37,055 nt of DNA. It comes from QHWK01 sp035315685 (lineage in GTDB: Bacteria; Acidobacteriota; Vicinamibacteria; Vicinamibacterales; CAVVIG01). The notes under the pieces were generated by a model. The model had not been told where the DNA came from. It saw nothing but the letters and a program-made list of their open reading frames with translations, and searched no databases. Location of the stretch: positions 1 to 37,055 of the forward strand of contig DATFXR010000597.1 of NCBI GenBank assembly GCA_035315685.1. The letters are read 5' to 3'. The position numbers were made by a program, and so were the translations under genes. Positions 15,666 to 25,400 of the stretch are shown in pieces. Each line of letters starts with the position of its first letter. Position 1 is the stretch's first letter.

Positions 15666-16520
15666 TTGGTCATCGCGGACGGCGCTGCTGTTACGCACAT
15701 CACGCGCGATGAGCTGCGCGCCGCGATCGGCGAGGCGCATAAGCGAGGCATCAAGGTGACCGGCCATCTGTGCTCGGTGACCTATCCCGAGGCGATCGCA
15801 CTCGGCATCGACAACCTGGAACACGGCTTTTCGGCGAACACGCAGAATGACCCCGACAAGCGGCCGGACACGTGCAGCGCGAGCGCAGGCGATTACACGC
15901 TCGATCACATGGCGCCCGGGAGCACGGACGCGGTTCGCCTCATGACGTCGCTCGTTTCGCACCATGTGGCGATCACGTCCACGCTCCCGCTCCGGGCGGC
16001 CGGCATCCCCGGAATCGGCAACATGGCCGATGGCCAGCCGCTGCGCCCCGCCGTACTGGACGCGATGTCAGCGAACCTGCGGCAGGCCTTCGAGTTCTGG
16101 CATCAGCATCCGAGCAATACTCGTACGCAGAGCGCCTTGCGACTCCGCCGGGAAATGGATCTCGAGCGGGAGTTCGTCGCCGCGGGCGGCCTGCTGCTGG
16201 CCGGTCCCGATCCAGTCGGACTTTCCGGTCTCGTTCCGGGTTTCGCCGACCAGCGCGAGATCGAGTTGCTCGTCGAAGCCGGGTTCACGCCGACCGAAGC
16301 CATTCGCATTGCCACGCTCAATGGCGCCGTCTTCCTTCGCCAGGACAATCGAATCGGATCAGTCGCCCAGGGCAAAAACGCCGACCTGCTCGTGGTGAAG
16401 GGCAACCCGGCATCGCGGATCGCCGACGTCGAAAACGTCGAACCCGTCTTCAAGGACGGCGTCGGTTACGACGTCGGCAGACTGCTCGCGTCGGTTAAAG
16501 GCCGGTACGGAGCGTATTGA
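15666..16520 (+). pseudogene. Imidazolonepropionase-like amidohydrolase, 5'-truncated
   Basis: The reading frame encodes the C-terminal two thirds of an amidohydrolase_1 family protein. It reads ITRDELRAAIGEAHKRGIKV, TGHLCSVTYPEAIALGIDNL followed by EHGF, then LAGPDPVGLSGLVPGF, EAGFTPTEAIRIATLNGAVF and AQGKNADLLVVKGNP near the end. These are family motifs for the metal-site histidines (GHLCS and EHGF) and the final aspartate region. The first strand with the HxH metal motif, expected 80-150 residues earlier, is missing. A stop codon lies five codons upstream of the TTG at 15666, and remnants of other genes begin just beyond. The family is usually about 430 residues and secreted. This 284-residue piece is almost certainly non-functional. 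Confidence 0.8.
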
Positions 16521-16998
16521 CGACGGCTCTGCGGCGCGGCGAGGTACTCGATCTCCTTCCGTGCCCGCGCGTTCCAATTGCGCGCGGCGCGCCGGTGCGC
16601 TGCGCGCGTCCGCATTCATGGTCCGACGAGGCGGACACGGCACGAGCGGCGACGCTCTCCAATCGGACGGGACGGGCTCGCATCCGGCAGCTCTGTAGCC
16701 CGTACGCCAACGCCGGGAATCCGCGCGGCCGTACGCCGCTGATTGTCGTATACTGCGGCATCCCGCTTTTCTGAGCCTTCGGCCATTCTGGCCGAGCCCT
16801 CACCAAAGCCTTGGCGCTTGTGAGGGCCTTGATGTGCTGCACTCGAAACGTATTCTCTGCGTCGGTGGTCGGCGGACGGCTCGGCTTGCGCGCCGGGTTG
16901 CCTCGGCCCGGCTGTTTGTCGCCCGCTCGTGATCCTCGCCCCCTGCGGTCGTCATCGCTGGTGGCGTGTGAACGCGCATCACGGCGAAGAGGCTCACG
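16521..16998. other. Gene-free stretch with two adjacent hairpins
   Basis: No open frame here looks like a protein on either strand. At 16780-16794 there is a perfect hairpin CGGCCA-TTC-TGGCCG. It is followed at once by a second stem GCCCTCAC (16796-16803) paired with GTGAGGGC (16820-16827). A TATACT hexamer lies at 16749-16754, but no good -35 accompanies it. The pair of hairpins could be a terminator for the decayed upstream gene, part of a small RNA, or a structured leader before rpoZ. I cannot choose among these. Confidence 0.4.
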
Positions 16999-17199
16999 AT
17001 GGTGAAGCGCCCCGACGGCATGAATAGGTTCGAGTTCGCGGTGTTGTCCGGCCTTCGTGCCGCACAGTTGCACCGCGGGTGCACGCCGCGCGTCGAGCAA
17101 TCACACAAGGTTGCGGTCACCGCGCAGCATGAAATCGCCGAGCAGAAGGTGCTGCCGCTGGGCGAGACCACAGAACCCGACCCGGAACTCTCCAAATAG
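16999..17199 (+). CDS. rpoZ: RNA polymerase omega subunit
   Basis: This small gene of 66 residues matches the omega subunit of RNA polymerase, which stabilises beta-prime and helps its assembly. The core reads NRFEFAVLSGLRAAQLHRG, corresponding to the NRFDLVLVAARRARQ helix of the E. coli protein, followed by CTPRVEQSHKVAVTAQHEIAEQKV, corresponding to the segment ending IALREIEEGLI. The C-terminal tail (ETTEPDPELSK) is short and acidic as expected. A GAAGAGG lies before the ATG at 16999. The usual acidobacterial neighbours (gmk, coaBC) are absent. Instead it stands alone and is followed after six bases by a radical SAM gene, with which it is probably co-transcribed. It could be the sole rpoZ moved from its normal site or a second copy. 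Confidence 0.8.
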   Translation: MVKRPDGMNRFEFAVLSGLRAAQLHRGCTPRVEQSHKVAVTAQHEIAEQKVLPLGETTEPDPELSK

Positions 17200-17205
17200 A
17201 GGCCA

Positions 17206-18738
17206 ATGCCCCGCGTCCACCTGATCAATCCGAGCACACAATCATTCGGCGTAGCCGTGATTACGCCGCGCTGGCTGTACGTCCTGGCGGCCGCGACCGG
17301 GACACGGTGGGGCGATCCCCGGATTGTCGACGAGACACTCGAGCCAGTCGATCTCCGGACGATTGATTCCGGAGACGTCGTCGGCATCGGTATTCATACC
17401 GGGAACGCGCGTCGCGGCTACGAGATCGGACGGGAAGCACGGAAGCGCGGCGCGTGGGTGATCTTCGGCGGCATTCACGCGACGTTGTTTCCGGATGAAG
17501 CCGCGGTCCACGGCGATGCGCACGCCGTCGTGCGCGGTGATGGCGACGTGATTTGGCCCCAGGTCGTTCAGGATTGCCTCGCGGGAGTGCCGCGCCCGAT
17601 CTACGAAGGCGGCCGGATTGACGGCGATCAGTTCGCGTCGGCCCGCTGGGATCTGTTGCCGCCGGGACGCTATATGTGGGCATCCGTCCAGACGGTCCGC
17701 GGATGCCCGAAGCACTGTTCGTTCTGCTCTGTCTGGCGCACCGACGGCCAGGAACCGCGCCAGCGTGGTGTCGATCGCGTCGTGCGTGAGGTCGTCGAGC
17801 TGCGGCGTCTGGGATTCCGGTTCATCGCGCTGGCCGACGACAACTTCTACCCGGTGACGTTCGCCGATCTGGCGCAGGCGAGGCGACGTGCCGATGCGTC
17901 CCGGCTGCGCGAGCTCGAGGCGCTCCGCGCCGAACGGTTCGAATTGATGACGCGCCTCGCCGGGCTGCCGGACGATCTCGTGTTCTATACGCAAATCACG
18001 ATGGAGGCGGCTGAGGATCCGGCGTTTCTCGACGCGATGCAGCGCGCGAACATCCGCGGCGCACTCGTCGGCGTCGAGTCGGTCACCGCCGAGGGCCTCA
18101 AGGACGTCTACAAGGGATTCAATCTCGCCGGTGACGAGCTGGTCGCCCGGCTGCGTGCGTTCCGCCGTCACGGGATCCACGTTCTCGGCTCGTTCATTTT
18201 CGGGCTGCCGAGCGATACGAAGGACACGTTCGACGCGACGGTCGCGCTTGCTGAACGCGCGAATCTCACGTTCGCCCAGTTCGTGCTGCTGACGCCGTTT
18301 CCCGGCACCCTGGACTTCGACAAGTGGGCGGCCGACGAGAACCGTCGCGGTACGATGGTGGCTGGCGTGCCGATCACCCGGCACTGGCTGATTCCAGAGG
18401 GCCGCCGGCCGAAGCTGTTCACGGCACATCCGACGATGTCGCTCGAGGAGATCCGGCTCGGAACGCAGCGCGCGTGGGATCGGTTCTACAGTTGGCGGCA
18501 GGTGTGGGTGCGGTCGCGTGTGGTCGAATCCATCCGCGCGCGGATCGCCTTCATGCTGATCTCGAAGCTGTATCGGCACATGTACGCGAACACGGGCATC
18601 GCGACCGACAGCGCTCGCGTGCAGCGATCGGCACGACGCGCGCGCTGGATCGGTCATGCCTGCCGGCGACTGTTTCTCGGGAAGCCAATGCCGGATCTCG
18701 CGGTTCCGGGCGAGCAGCTCGAGCCGACATTCAACTGA
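17206..18738 (+). CDS. B12-binding-domain radical SAM protein
   Basis: This 510-residue protein joins an N-terminal cobalamin-binding-like domain (about 1-145, with VVGIGIHTGNARRGYEIG and VIFGGIHATLFPDEA) to a radical SAM barrel. The iron-sulphur motif CPKHCSFC has its cysteines at 167, 171 and 174. Later family strings are FRFIALADDNFYP, ANIRGALVGVESV, and VLGSFIFGLPSDTKDTFDAT followed by TPFPGTLDF. The class includes methyltransferases and the hopanoid enzyme HpnJ. The C-terminal 100 residues, rich in Arg, resemble the tail seen in such proteins. The canonical DxHxxG B12 motif is not evident, so cobalamin may not be used. An AGAGG precedes the ATG at 17206. No biosynthetic cluster surrounds it, so the substrate is unknown. 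Confidence 0.85.
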   Translation: MPRVHLINPSTQSFGVAVITPRWLYVLAAATGTRWGDPRIVDETLEPVDLRTIDSGDVVGIGIHTGNARRGYEIGREARKRGAWVIFGGIHATLFPDEAAVHGDAHAVVRGDGDVIWPQVVQDCLAGVPRPIYEGGRIDGDQFASARWDLLPPGRYMWASVQTVRGCPKHCSFCSVWRTDGQEPRQRGVDRVVREVVELRRLGFRFIALADDNFYPVTFADLAQARRRADASRLRELEALRAERFELMTRLAGLPDDLVFYTQITMEAAEDPAFLDAMQRANIRGALVGVESVTAEGLKDVYKGFNLAGDELVARLRAFRRHGIHVLGSFIFGLPSDTKDTFDATVALAERANLTFAQFVLLTPFPGTLDFDKWAADENRRGTMVAGVPITRHWLIPEGRRPKLFTAHPTMSLEEIRLGTQRAWDRFYSWRQVWVRSRVVESIRARIAFMLISKLYRHMYANTGIATDSARVQRSARRARWIGHACRRLFLGKPMPDLAVPGEQLEPTFN

Positions 18739-18804
18739 CGTCGGAGAAGACGACGAGCGCGACGTCGCCGCGGCGCGGATTCGCGATCGCAGCTCATCGA
18801 ACCG

Positions 18805-19347
18805 ATGAGAAGGTTCGTCATCACCGGCGCGCCAGGTGCGGGAAGACGGCGATCATCCGTCAATTGGAGCTCGACGGGTTCAGCGTCGTCGACGAGGCGG
18901 CGACCGACGTCATCGCCGCGGCGCACGACCAGGGAACGGTTCAACCCTGGAGCGATCCTTCATTCATCGACGTGATCGCCAGGCTGCAGAGAGATCGTCA
19001 GATGCGAGCGTCGCATCAACCAGATGACGTTCAGTTTCACGACCGTTGCGCCGTATGTACCGCGGCGTTGGCCGCCTACCTCGGGTACCCCGTGTCGTCC
19101 TTTCTTGCCAGCGAACTGGAACGCGTCAAGAACCAGGCAATCTACGAAAATCGGGTGTTCTTCGTCCGCAATCTCGGCTTCGTCACGCCGACCGAGGCGC
19201 GGCGCATCACGTTCGAGGAAAACAGTGCGTTTCGAGAAGATTCACGAGGAAACCTACCGGGGCTTCGGCTTCGAGCTTGTCTCAATCGCGCCGGGACGCC
19301 TGGCGGAAAGGGTCGGCATGATCAAGGCGGCAATTCGTCACGGTTGA
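18805..19347 (+). pseudogene. AAA family ATPase (AAA_28, NadR-like) with two frameshifts
   Basis: Three frame segments join into one AAA_28-type nucleotide-binding protein of about 180 residues. The ATG at 18805 begins MRRFVITGAPGAG. Near 18841-18846 the frame breaks inside the P-loop (GGAAGACGG, one A fewer than needed for GKT). It continues as KTAIIRQLELDGFSVVDEAA, DVIARLQRDRQ, FHDRCAVCTAALAAYLG and TPTEARRITFEE. Near 19217-19222 a second break (GGAAAACAG, one A too many) restores the first frame, which reads RFEKIHEETYRGFGFELVSI to the stop at 19347. Both breaks are in short A runs and they compensate each other. They are either recent decay or assembly errors. The family role is unclear; members bind ATP or GTP. 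Confidence 0.72.
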
Positions 19348-19373
19348 AGCGTTGACGCCGCCCTCGCCTTTGC

Positions 19374-19387
19374 CCTAGATTTCTAGG
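19374..19387. promoter_or_regulatory. Candidate PadR operator palindrome
   Basis: A perfect palindrome, CCTAGA-TT-TCTAGG, ends one base before the GTG start of the padR-like gene. PadR regulators usually bind short dyads at their own promoter, and this placement would also cover the ribosome-binding region. Autoregulation is inferred. Confidence 0.45.
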
Positions 19388-19388
19388 T

Positions 19389-19730
19389 GTGAAGCTGTTC
19401 CGCCGGCGCAAACCCGACGCTCTGCAGGGCACGCTCGACCTGCTCGTCCTCAAGATCCTGAGCCGTGGCCCCCACCACGGATACGGCATCGCCGCCGACA
19501 TCCAGGCGATCTCCGACGACCTGCTGCGCGTGGAGGAAGGCTCGCTCTACCCGGCACTGCACCGGATGGAACAGCTCGGCTGGATCGCCGCAGGGTGGCA
19601 GACGACGGCGAACAACCGGCGCGCACGCGTCTACCGGCTCACGCGTCAGGGCGAGAAACAGCTCGCCGAACAGCAGGAAAAATGGGCGCGCCTCACCAAG
19701 GGTGTCGGAAGAGTTCTGCGGTTCGCGTGA
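19389..19730 (+). CDS. PadR family transcriptional regulator
   Basis: This 113-residue winged-helix regulator reads DALQGTLDLLVLKILSRGPHHGYGIAADIQ, then EEGSLYPALHRMEQLGWIAAGW and RRARVYRLTRQGEKQL, the standard PadR order of helix-turn-helix, recognition helix and wing. It starts with GTG at 19389, just after a palindrome, and ends 10 bases before the ADOP permease gene, with the permease Shine-Dalgarno (GAGGAGA) overlapping its stop. In acidobacteria small PadR proteins are commonly coupled to ADOP permeases, so control of the following gene is likely. The effector is unknown. Confidence 0.93.
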   Translation: MKLFRRRKPDALQGTLDLLVLKILSRGPHHGYGIAADIQAISDDLLRVEEGSLYPALHRMEQLGWIAAGWQTTANNRRARVYRLTRQGEKQLAEQQEKWARLTKGVGRVLRFA

Positions 19731-19740
19731 GGAGACGGCA

Positions 19741-22389
19741 ATGGGTTGGATACGCAGACTGCAGGGGTCGTTCCCGTCTGCCGACGGGACGTTCGACGAG
19801 GAAGCGCAGTTCCACCTCGACGAACTGACCGAGGCATACATCGCGCGCGGTCTGTCTCCCGACGCCGCGCGCCGTGAGGCACGACGCCGGTTCGGCAGCG
19901 TGGCCGTCGCGCGTGACCGGACGGAGGACGCCGACCTGTTCCGCTGGCTCGACGACCTGCGTCGCGACGTTCTCTACGGCCTGCGGATGCTGCGGCGCAG
20001 CCCGGGGTTCGCGCTGCTCGCGATTCTGTGCCTGACGCTCGGCATTGGCGCCAACGCGGCGGTGTTCAGCTGGATTGAGGGCATCCTGCTGCGACCGTTT
20101 CCGCTCGTCGCCGAACAGGACCGGTTGTTCGCGGTGACCGGGACCGAGCGCGGAACGCCGGGCCACACCGACATGTCGTGGCCCGACTGGATGGATCTGA
20201 AAAGACGCAGCACCCTGGTGGACGCGTTCATCGCCGAGAAGATCACCGGTACGACGTTGAGCGTCGGCGATCGCGCCGAGCGCGCGCCCGGCAGCATCGT
20301 GTCGGCCAATTACTTCGACGCAATTGGCGTCCGTCCCGTCCTGGGGCGCGGCTTTCTGCCCGACGAAGACCGGGGACGCGGCGCGCACCCCATAACAGTG
20401 ATCAGCTATCAGGGATGGCAGGAGCGTTACCACGGCGACCCGGCGATCATCGGCAGGACGCAGATGTTGAACGGTCTGCCGCACACGATCGTCGGCGTCG
20501 CCCCTCGAGGCTTCTACGGCACGTTCGTCGGCTATGCGTTTCAGTTCTGGGTGCCGGCGTCGATGCAGCCGCAGTTCAACGCCGGTGTCTACAAGCTGGA
20601 GGATCGCGGCGCGCGCTGGATCGAAGGATTCGTCCGGCTGAAGCCGGGGGTCACGATCGGACAGGCCCAGGCGGAACTCTCGGCCATCATGGCGCGGCTC
20701 GAGTCGGAGTATCCGGATACGAACCGCGGCCGCGGCATCCACCTCGACCCGCTGTGGCGCACGCCGTTCAACAACGCGGGCGCGATGGTTCCCACCCTCG
20801 GCGTCGCCCTCGGCATCGTGCTCACGGTGCTGCTCATCGCCTGCGCGAACGTGGGCAACCTCCTCCTCGTTCGCGCCTTCGCTCGGCAGCAGGAGATGAC
20901 GGTCAGGCTGTCGATCGGCGCCGGTCGCGGCCGGCTCGTCCGCCAGATGTTGACCGAAGGACTGCTGCTGTCGATCATCGCGGCTGTCGCCGGATTCGCG
21001 CTCGCCCACTGGCTGCGCGACGGCGTTGCATTCCTGACGCCGCCGCGTGGAGGCACCGTGCTCAGGCTCCCTGGTGCGCTCGACTGGCGCGTGTTCCTGG
21101 CCGGCGGCGCAGTCTGCTGCATCGCGACCGTCATCTTTGCACTCGTTCCGGCGCTCGTCACCAGCCGTGTCGATCTGGCGGGCGCCCTCCGTGCGAGCGC
21201 TGCTTCGGTCGTCGGTTCCCGTCGGGCGGCGTGGCTGCGGTCGACCCTCGTCGTCGTGCAGATGGCGTTGAGCGTCGTGCTGCTGGTCGGTGCGGGACTG
21301 TTGATCAAGAGCTTCCAGGAAATCCGCGGTGCCGATCCCGGGTTTCGCACCGCAGGCGCGCTCACCACGACGATCGACGCATTTACTGCGGGCTACGACG
21401 CCCGACGCGCACGCGTGTTCCAGGATGAGTTGATCGATCGCGTGCGCGCGATCGGCGGAGTCCAGGCGGCCGATTTCTCCACCATGACGCCGTTCAGTTA
21501 TGCGAGCCCGGCGTCGGCACCGATTGCGGTCGATGGGTACGTCCCGCCGCGCGATCAGCAGCCGGCCGCGGACTACAACACTGTCGGTCCCGACTTCTTC
21601 GCCGCGCTCGGCATCCCCATCGTGTCGGGACGCGCGTTCACGCGCGCCGACGACGAAGCCGCGGCGCCGGTCGCGATCGTCGATCAGACGATGGCCGCGC
21701 AGTTCTGGGCCGGCGCCGATCCCGTCGGCAGCCGCGTGCGCGTCAAAAACGAGTGGCGCCGTGTCGTCGGCGTCGCGCGATCGATCGCAGCGCGCAATCT
21801 GCTGGAAGCGCCCAGACCGTACTTCTACGTGCCGCTTCGGCAGAATCCGGCGGCGGTGGTCGGCCTCCACATCCGAACGCCGCTGACGCCGGCAGTGATC
21901 GCGCCCGCGCTGGTGCGCGAGATTCACGCGCTCGATTTGAACATCGCGCCGGGCGAGGTGATCACCATGCGGGAGCAGATGGCGCGCACGACGGCGCCGC
22001 AACGCATCGCGATCACGATGCTCATCGTGTTTGGCGGGTTGGCCCTCGTGCTGGCGGCGGTCGGCTTGTACGGCGTCATGGCCGCGACGGTCGCGCAGAG
22101 CACGCCGCAGCTCGCGCTGCGGATGGCGCTTGGCGCCAGTGCGTCGCACGTGCGACGTCTCGTGGTCGTCCGCGGGCTGGCGTTGACGGCGGTGGGCGCC
22201 GCCGTGGGTGTCGTCTTCGCATGGCAGACGACTCGGCTGATGGGCTACTTGCTCTATCGCGTGAGCCCGCGCGATCCGGCGATGTTCGGGGCGGCGGTCG
22301 CGGTCGTCGCGGTGGCGGCGCTGGCGGCCTGCATCGCGCCGGTGCATCGCGCCACGCGGACCGATCCGATCCAGGTGTTGCGGGCGTAA
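19741..22389 (+). CDS. ADOP-type ABC transporter permease (MacB/FtsX-like)
   Basis: This 882-residue membrane protein belongs to the acidobacterial duplicated-permease (ADOP) group. An N-terminal soluble helix pair (EEAQFHLDELTEAYIARGLS, PDAARREARRRFGS) precedes a first membrane segment (GFALLAILCLTLGIGANAAV). Then comes a MacB-type periplasmic domain with NYFDAIGVRPVLGRGF, the first FtsX domain (IVLTVLLIACANVGNLLLVR), a second periplasmic domain with DFFAALGIPIVSGRAF, and a last FtsX domain ending RATRTDPIQVLRA. It is full length for the family. No ATPase gene is adjacent, which is normal for ADOP proteins. It forms an operon with the PadR gene. Members are thought to export or to signal, but no substrate is established. 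Confidence 0.9.
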   Translation: MGWIRRLQGSFPSADGTFDEEAQFHLDELTEAYIARGLSPDAARREARRRFGSVAVARDRTEDADLFRWLDDLRRDVLYGLRMLRRSPGFALLAILCLTLGIGANAAVFSWIEGILLRPFPLVAEQDRLFAVTGTERGTPGHTDMSWPDWMDLKRRSTLVDAFIAEKITGTTLSVGDRAERAPGSIVSANYFDAIGVRPVLGRGFLPDEDRGRGAHPITVISYQGWQERYHGDPAIIGRTQMLNGLPHTIVGVAPRGFYGTFVGYAFQFWVPASMQPQFNAGVYKLEDRGARWIEGFVRLKPGVTIGQAQAELSAIMARLESEYPDTNRGRGIHLDPLWRTPFNNAGAMVPTLGVALGIVLTVLLIACANVGNLLLVRAFARQQEMTVRLSIGAGRGRLVRQMLTEGLLLSIIAAVAGFALAHWLRDGVAFLTPPRGGTVLRLPGALDWRVFLAGGAVCCIATVIFALVPALVTSRVDLAGALRASAASVVGSRRAAWLRSTLVVVQMALSVVLLVGAGLLIKSFQEIRGADPGFRTAGALTTTIDAFTAGYDARRARVFQDELIDRVRAIGGVQAADFSTMTPFSYASPASAPIAVDGYVPPRDQQPAADYNTVGPDFFAALGIPIVSGRAFTRADDEAAAPVAIVDQTMAAQFWAGADPVGSRVRVKNEWRRVVGVARSIAARNLLEAPRPYFYVPLRQNPAAVVGLHIRTPLTPAVIAPALVREIHALDLNIAPGEVITMREQMARTTAPQRIAITMLIVFGGLALVLAAVGLYGVMAATVAQSTPQLALRMALGASASHVRRLVVVRGLALTAVGAAVGVVFAWQTTRLMGYLLYRVSPRDPAMFGAAVAVVAVAALAACIAPVHRATRTDPIQVLRA

Positions 22390-22461
22390 ACCGCCTTCTG
22401 CAGGTATCCTGCGTTCGATGAAACTGTGTGATTCCAGAATTGCCGGCAGCCTCAGGTCGCG

Positions 22462-22478
22462 CGCCGGCTCGACCGGCG
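22462..22478. terminator. Hairpin between convergent genes
   Basis: A perfect GC-rich stem CGCCGG-CTCGA-CCGGCG lies in the 91-bp gap between the convergent ADOP permease and the gene ending at 22481. It has no T-tract on either strand. A bidirectional terminator is plausible but not proven. Confidence 0.35.
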
Positions 22479-22480
22479 AA

Positions 22481-25400
22481 TCACGGGCCGACGCGGAACC
22501 AGTTGAAGTTGCCCACACCACCGCTCGTTCCCGCCGCGTCGAACGAGACTCGCAGCACGTGTTGACCGGCTGTGAACGCGATGCCCGCCGTGGCGATCGT
22601 CGTCCACGACTGCCATCCGCCGGTATCGGGAACCGCGAGCGGTCCGGTCATGTCGGCGCCGTCCACCTCGACGTGGAGCTGGCCGCCGGTGCCGATGTTC
22701 GCGATGCGAATGGCCAACGGATACGTGCCGGCCGTAGTGACATTGACCGTGTACTTCAGCCATTCACCAGCTCTCGTTTTCATCACGTCGAATCCGCCGC
22801 CGGCGTCGGCTGACGTCTCGAGATCGACGTCCGTCGTGCGATAGACGTTACCGGTGTTGCCGGACGTGGTGTCGAAGTACGCGACCGACTGGCCCCCTTC
22901 GTCGAAGTTCTCCGCCTGCACGGTCCCGGGTACCGGTACCGCCGTTCCGCCGAATGGCGTATTCCCCGGCGGCGGCGGCGGCGGCGGCGGTGGCGGCGGC
23001 GGTGGTGGCGGCGGTGGCGGTGGCGGTGGTGGTGGCGGTGGTGGCGACGCCGTATCGAGACGGAACCAGTTGTAGTTCCCGACGCCGCCGCTCGTGCCGG
23101 CGGTGTCGAACGACACGCGGATCACGTGGCCGCCGGCGGTCACGCTGATGCCGGCGATTGTGATCGTCTGCCAGTTCTGCCAGCCGCCCGTATCAGGCAC
23201 TGCGATCGGTCCGGTCTGGTCGACGCCATCGATCTCGACGTGGAAGCGCCCACCGGTGCCGATGTTCGCGATCCGAATGTCGAGCGAGTAACTGCCGGCC
23301 GCCGTCACGTTGACCGAGTACGTCAACCACTCGCCAGCCCTCGTCTTCATGACGTCGAAACCGCCGCCAGCGTCGATCGTCGTTTCGAGGTCGACGTCAG
23401 TCGAGCGGTACGCGCCGCCCGAGTTTCCGGGAGTGGTGTCGAAGTACGCGACCGACTGCCCACCCTCATCGAAGTTCTCTGCTTCGAACATGCCGGGGAT
23501 CGAGGCAGGCGTCCCGCCGTACGCCGGCGATGGCGGTGGCGGCGGCGCATTGTTGACGATGACGCTGATTGCGGCGGCGGTCGCGGCGTGGTTTGCCACG
23601 TCTCGCGCAACGGCCGTTAACGTGTGCACACCGTTGACCGCCGCGCTGGTATCCCACGTAATCGTGTACGGGCTCGAGGTCAGTTCGGGGCCAAGATTCG
23701 TCCCATCCAGGATGAAGTGTACGCCGGCGATTCCGATGCCGCTGCTGGCGGTCGCCGACACGGTGATCGCCGTGCCCGAGACCGTCGCGCCGTTTGCCGG
23801 CGCCGTCATCGACACGGAAGGTGGCGCCGGCGTATTGTCGACGATCACCGTGATTGGGGCGGCGGTCGCGGCGTTGTTCGAGGCGTCTCGCGCGACGGCC
23901 GTCAGCGTGTGCACCCCATTTACCGCTGCGGTCGTATCCCACGTGATCGTGTACGGACTCGAGATCTGTTCGGGGCCGAGGTTCGTCCCATCGAGGATGA
24001 ACTGGACGCCCGCGATACCGCCGGTGTCGCTGGCGGTGGCCGACACCGTGACCGCCGCGCCCGACACCGTCGCGCCGGCTGCCGGTGCCGTCATCGCCAC
24101 GGCAGGCAGCGTCGTGTCCGCAGCCGTCGGGAGCGACGCAGTCACGACGTCGAACGTCGTCGTTCCTTCCGTCCAGATCAACCCGACCTGGCCAGCCGCT
24201 GCACGCGGATAGCCGGAAATGAAGTTGCGTGTCTGGCTGCCGCCATCCGTGCCAGGGACCGTTGCCCAGGGCGTCCATCCCGTACCGTTGAACAGGGTGA
24301 ACAGGATCGAATTGGCAGGATCGCTGTTGATGCAGAACAGCCAGACGCTCGTGCCGTCGGTCGCTCCAAACAGACCCGCGCCGGCCTTCGGCACCTGTCC
24401 CGGGCCGAACACCGGCGGCGCAGCGGGCATCGACTGCCACACGTTCGACGCGGCAACATAAGTGGCGGCGTCGATGCCCGCCCCCGATGCGTCGCGGCGA
24501 AACGTGAAGATCACGTCCGTGCTGACCGGCACCAGCGTCCAGTCGTTCGCGTCGATTGTCGCGTTGGTCGAAAACACGTTGCCGTTGCCGCCGCCCGACC
24601 CCGCGACACTGGTCCAGGCGCCGTTGGCGCCGGACTTCTGGAAGCGCAGGTTCGTGAGCAATGGCTGCGCCACGGCGCCGTTGCTGTACACGGCGAGCAT
24701 GGCGTTGGACGCCAGCGGCGCGAATGCGAGCGACTTGCATTCGAAGGTCATCGACTTGTCGATGACGGCAGTCGTATTCGGAGGGGACGCGCCGACTCTG
24801 TTGACGCCAAACCCGTTGATCCAGGTCGCAGCGACGTCCGCGTTCGTCGACCGGGCGACGTTGCAGTCGACTTCCTGATCCATCACGACGCTCGAATGAT
24901 GGATGAAGCCGCCGGTCGAGATGCCGATGACGTTGCCCCACGACGAGTGAGTCGATCCGGCGCTCGGATTTCCCGAGCTCGCCGGTCCCTGCCACTGCGA
25001 CGCCGCATTCGGCGACCCCGGGTTGTCCCACGATTCCCACTCGATGGCGTTCGCTCCGAGCCGCGCGCGGATGTGCCCGTTGGAGGACACCTGGCCGTCG
25101 AACGCCGTCGACGCGAACAGGTGCGCGTAGTCGGTGCCGCCGCTGCTCAGAACGGCGGCGGCCAGCGAGCGCCCGCCGGCGAAAACCGAATTGGTCGCGA
25201 ACCCGGCGTTGGCGAGATGCGGGCTTGGGGCCGCTGCAGTCCACGTCGCGGTCGCGAGATTGGCCCCGCTGCTGTAGTAACTGCGCACTGTGTGATCGGC
25301 GAACGAGTCGTGCGCGGACGAGAGCGTGAAGAGCCACCAGACGCCGGCGTTCGGCGCGTAGACCAGGTGTGACTGTGCCGAATGGCCGGTGGCGTCGTTG

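Noticed and set aside
19693..22521. Very long open frame (942 codons) on the minus strand.
   Set aside because: It is the antisense of the ADOP permease, rich in Arg, Asp and His as expected for high-GC shadow frames, with no domain recognisable.
22967..23044. Regular short repeats that might be mistaken for a CRISPR or minisatellite locus.
   Set aside because: The units are three bases long and in frame within a gene; there are no spacers.
23466..25372. Long frames on both strands over the secreted carbohydrate-binding protein.
   Set aside because: They have repetitive Arg-rich translations with no signal or domain; the minus-strand frame with the signal peptide and modules is the real one.
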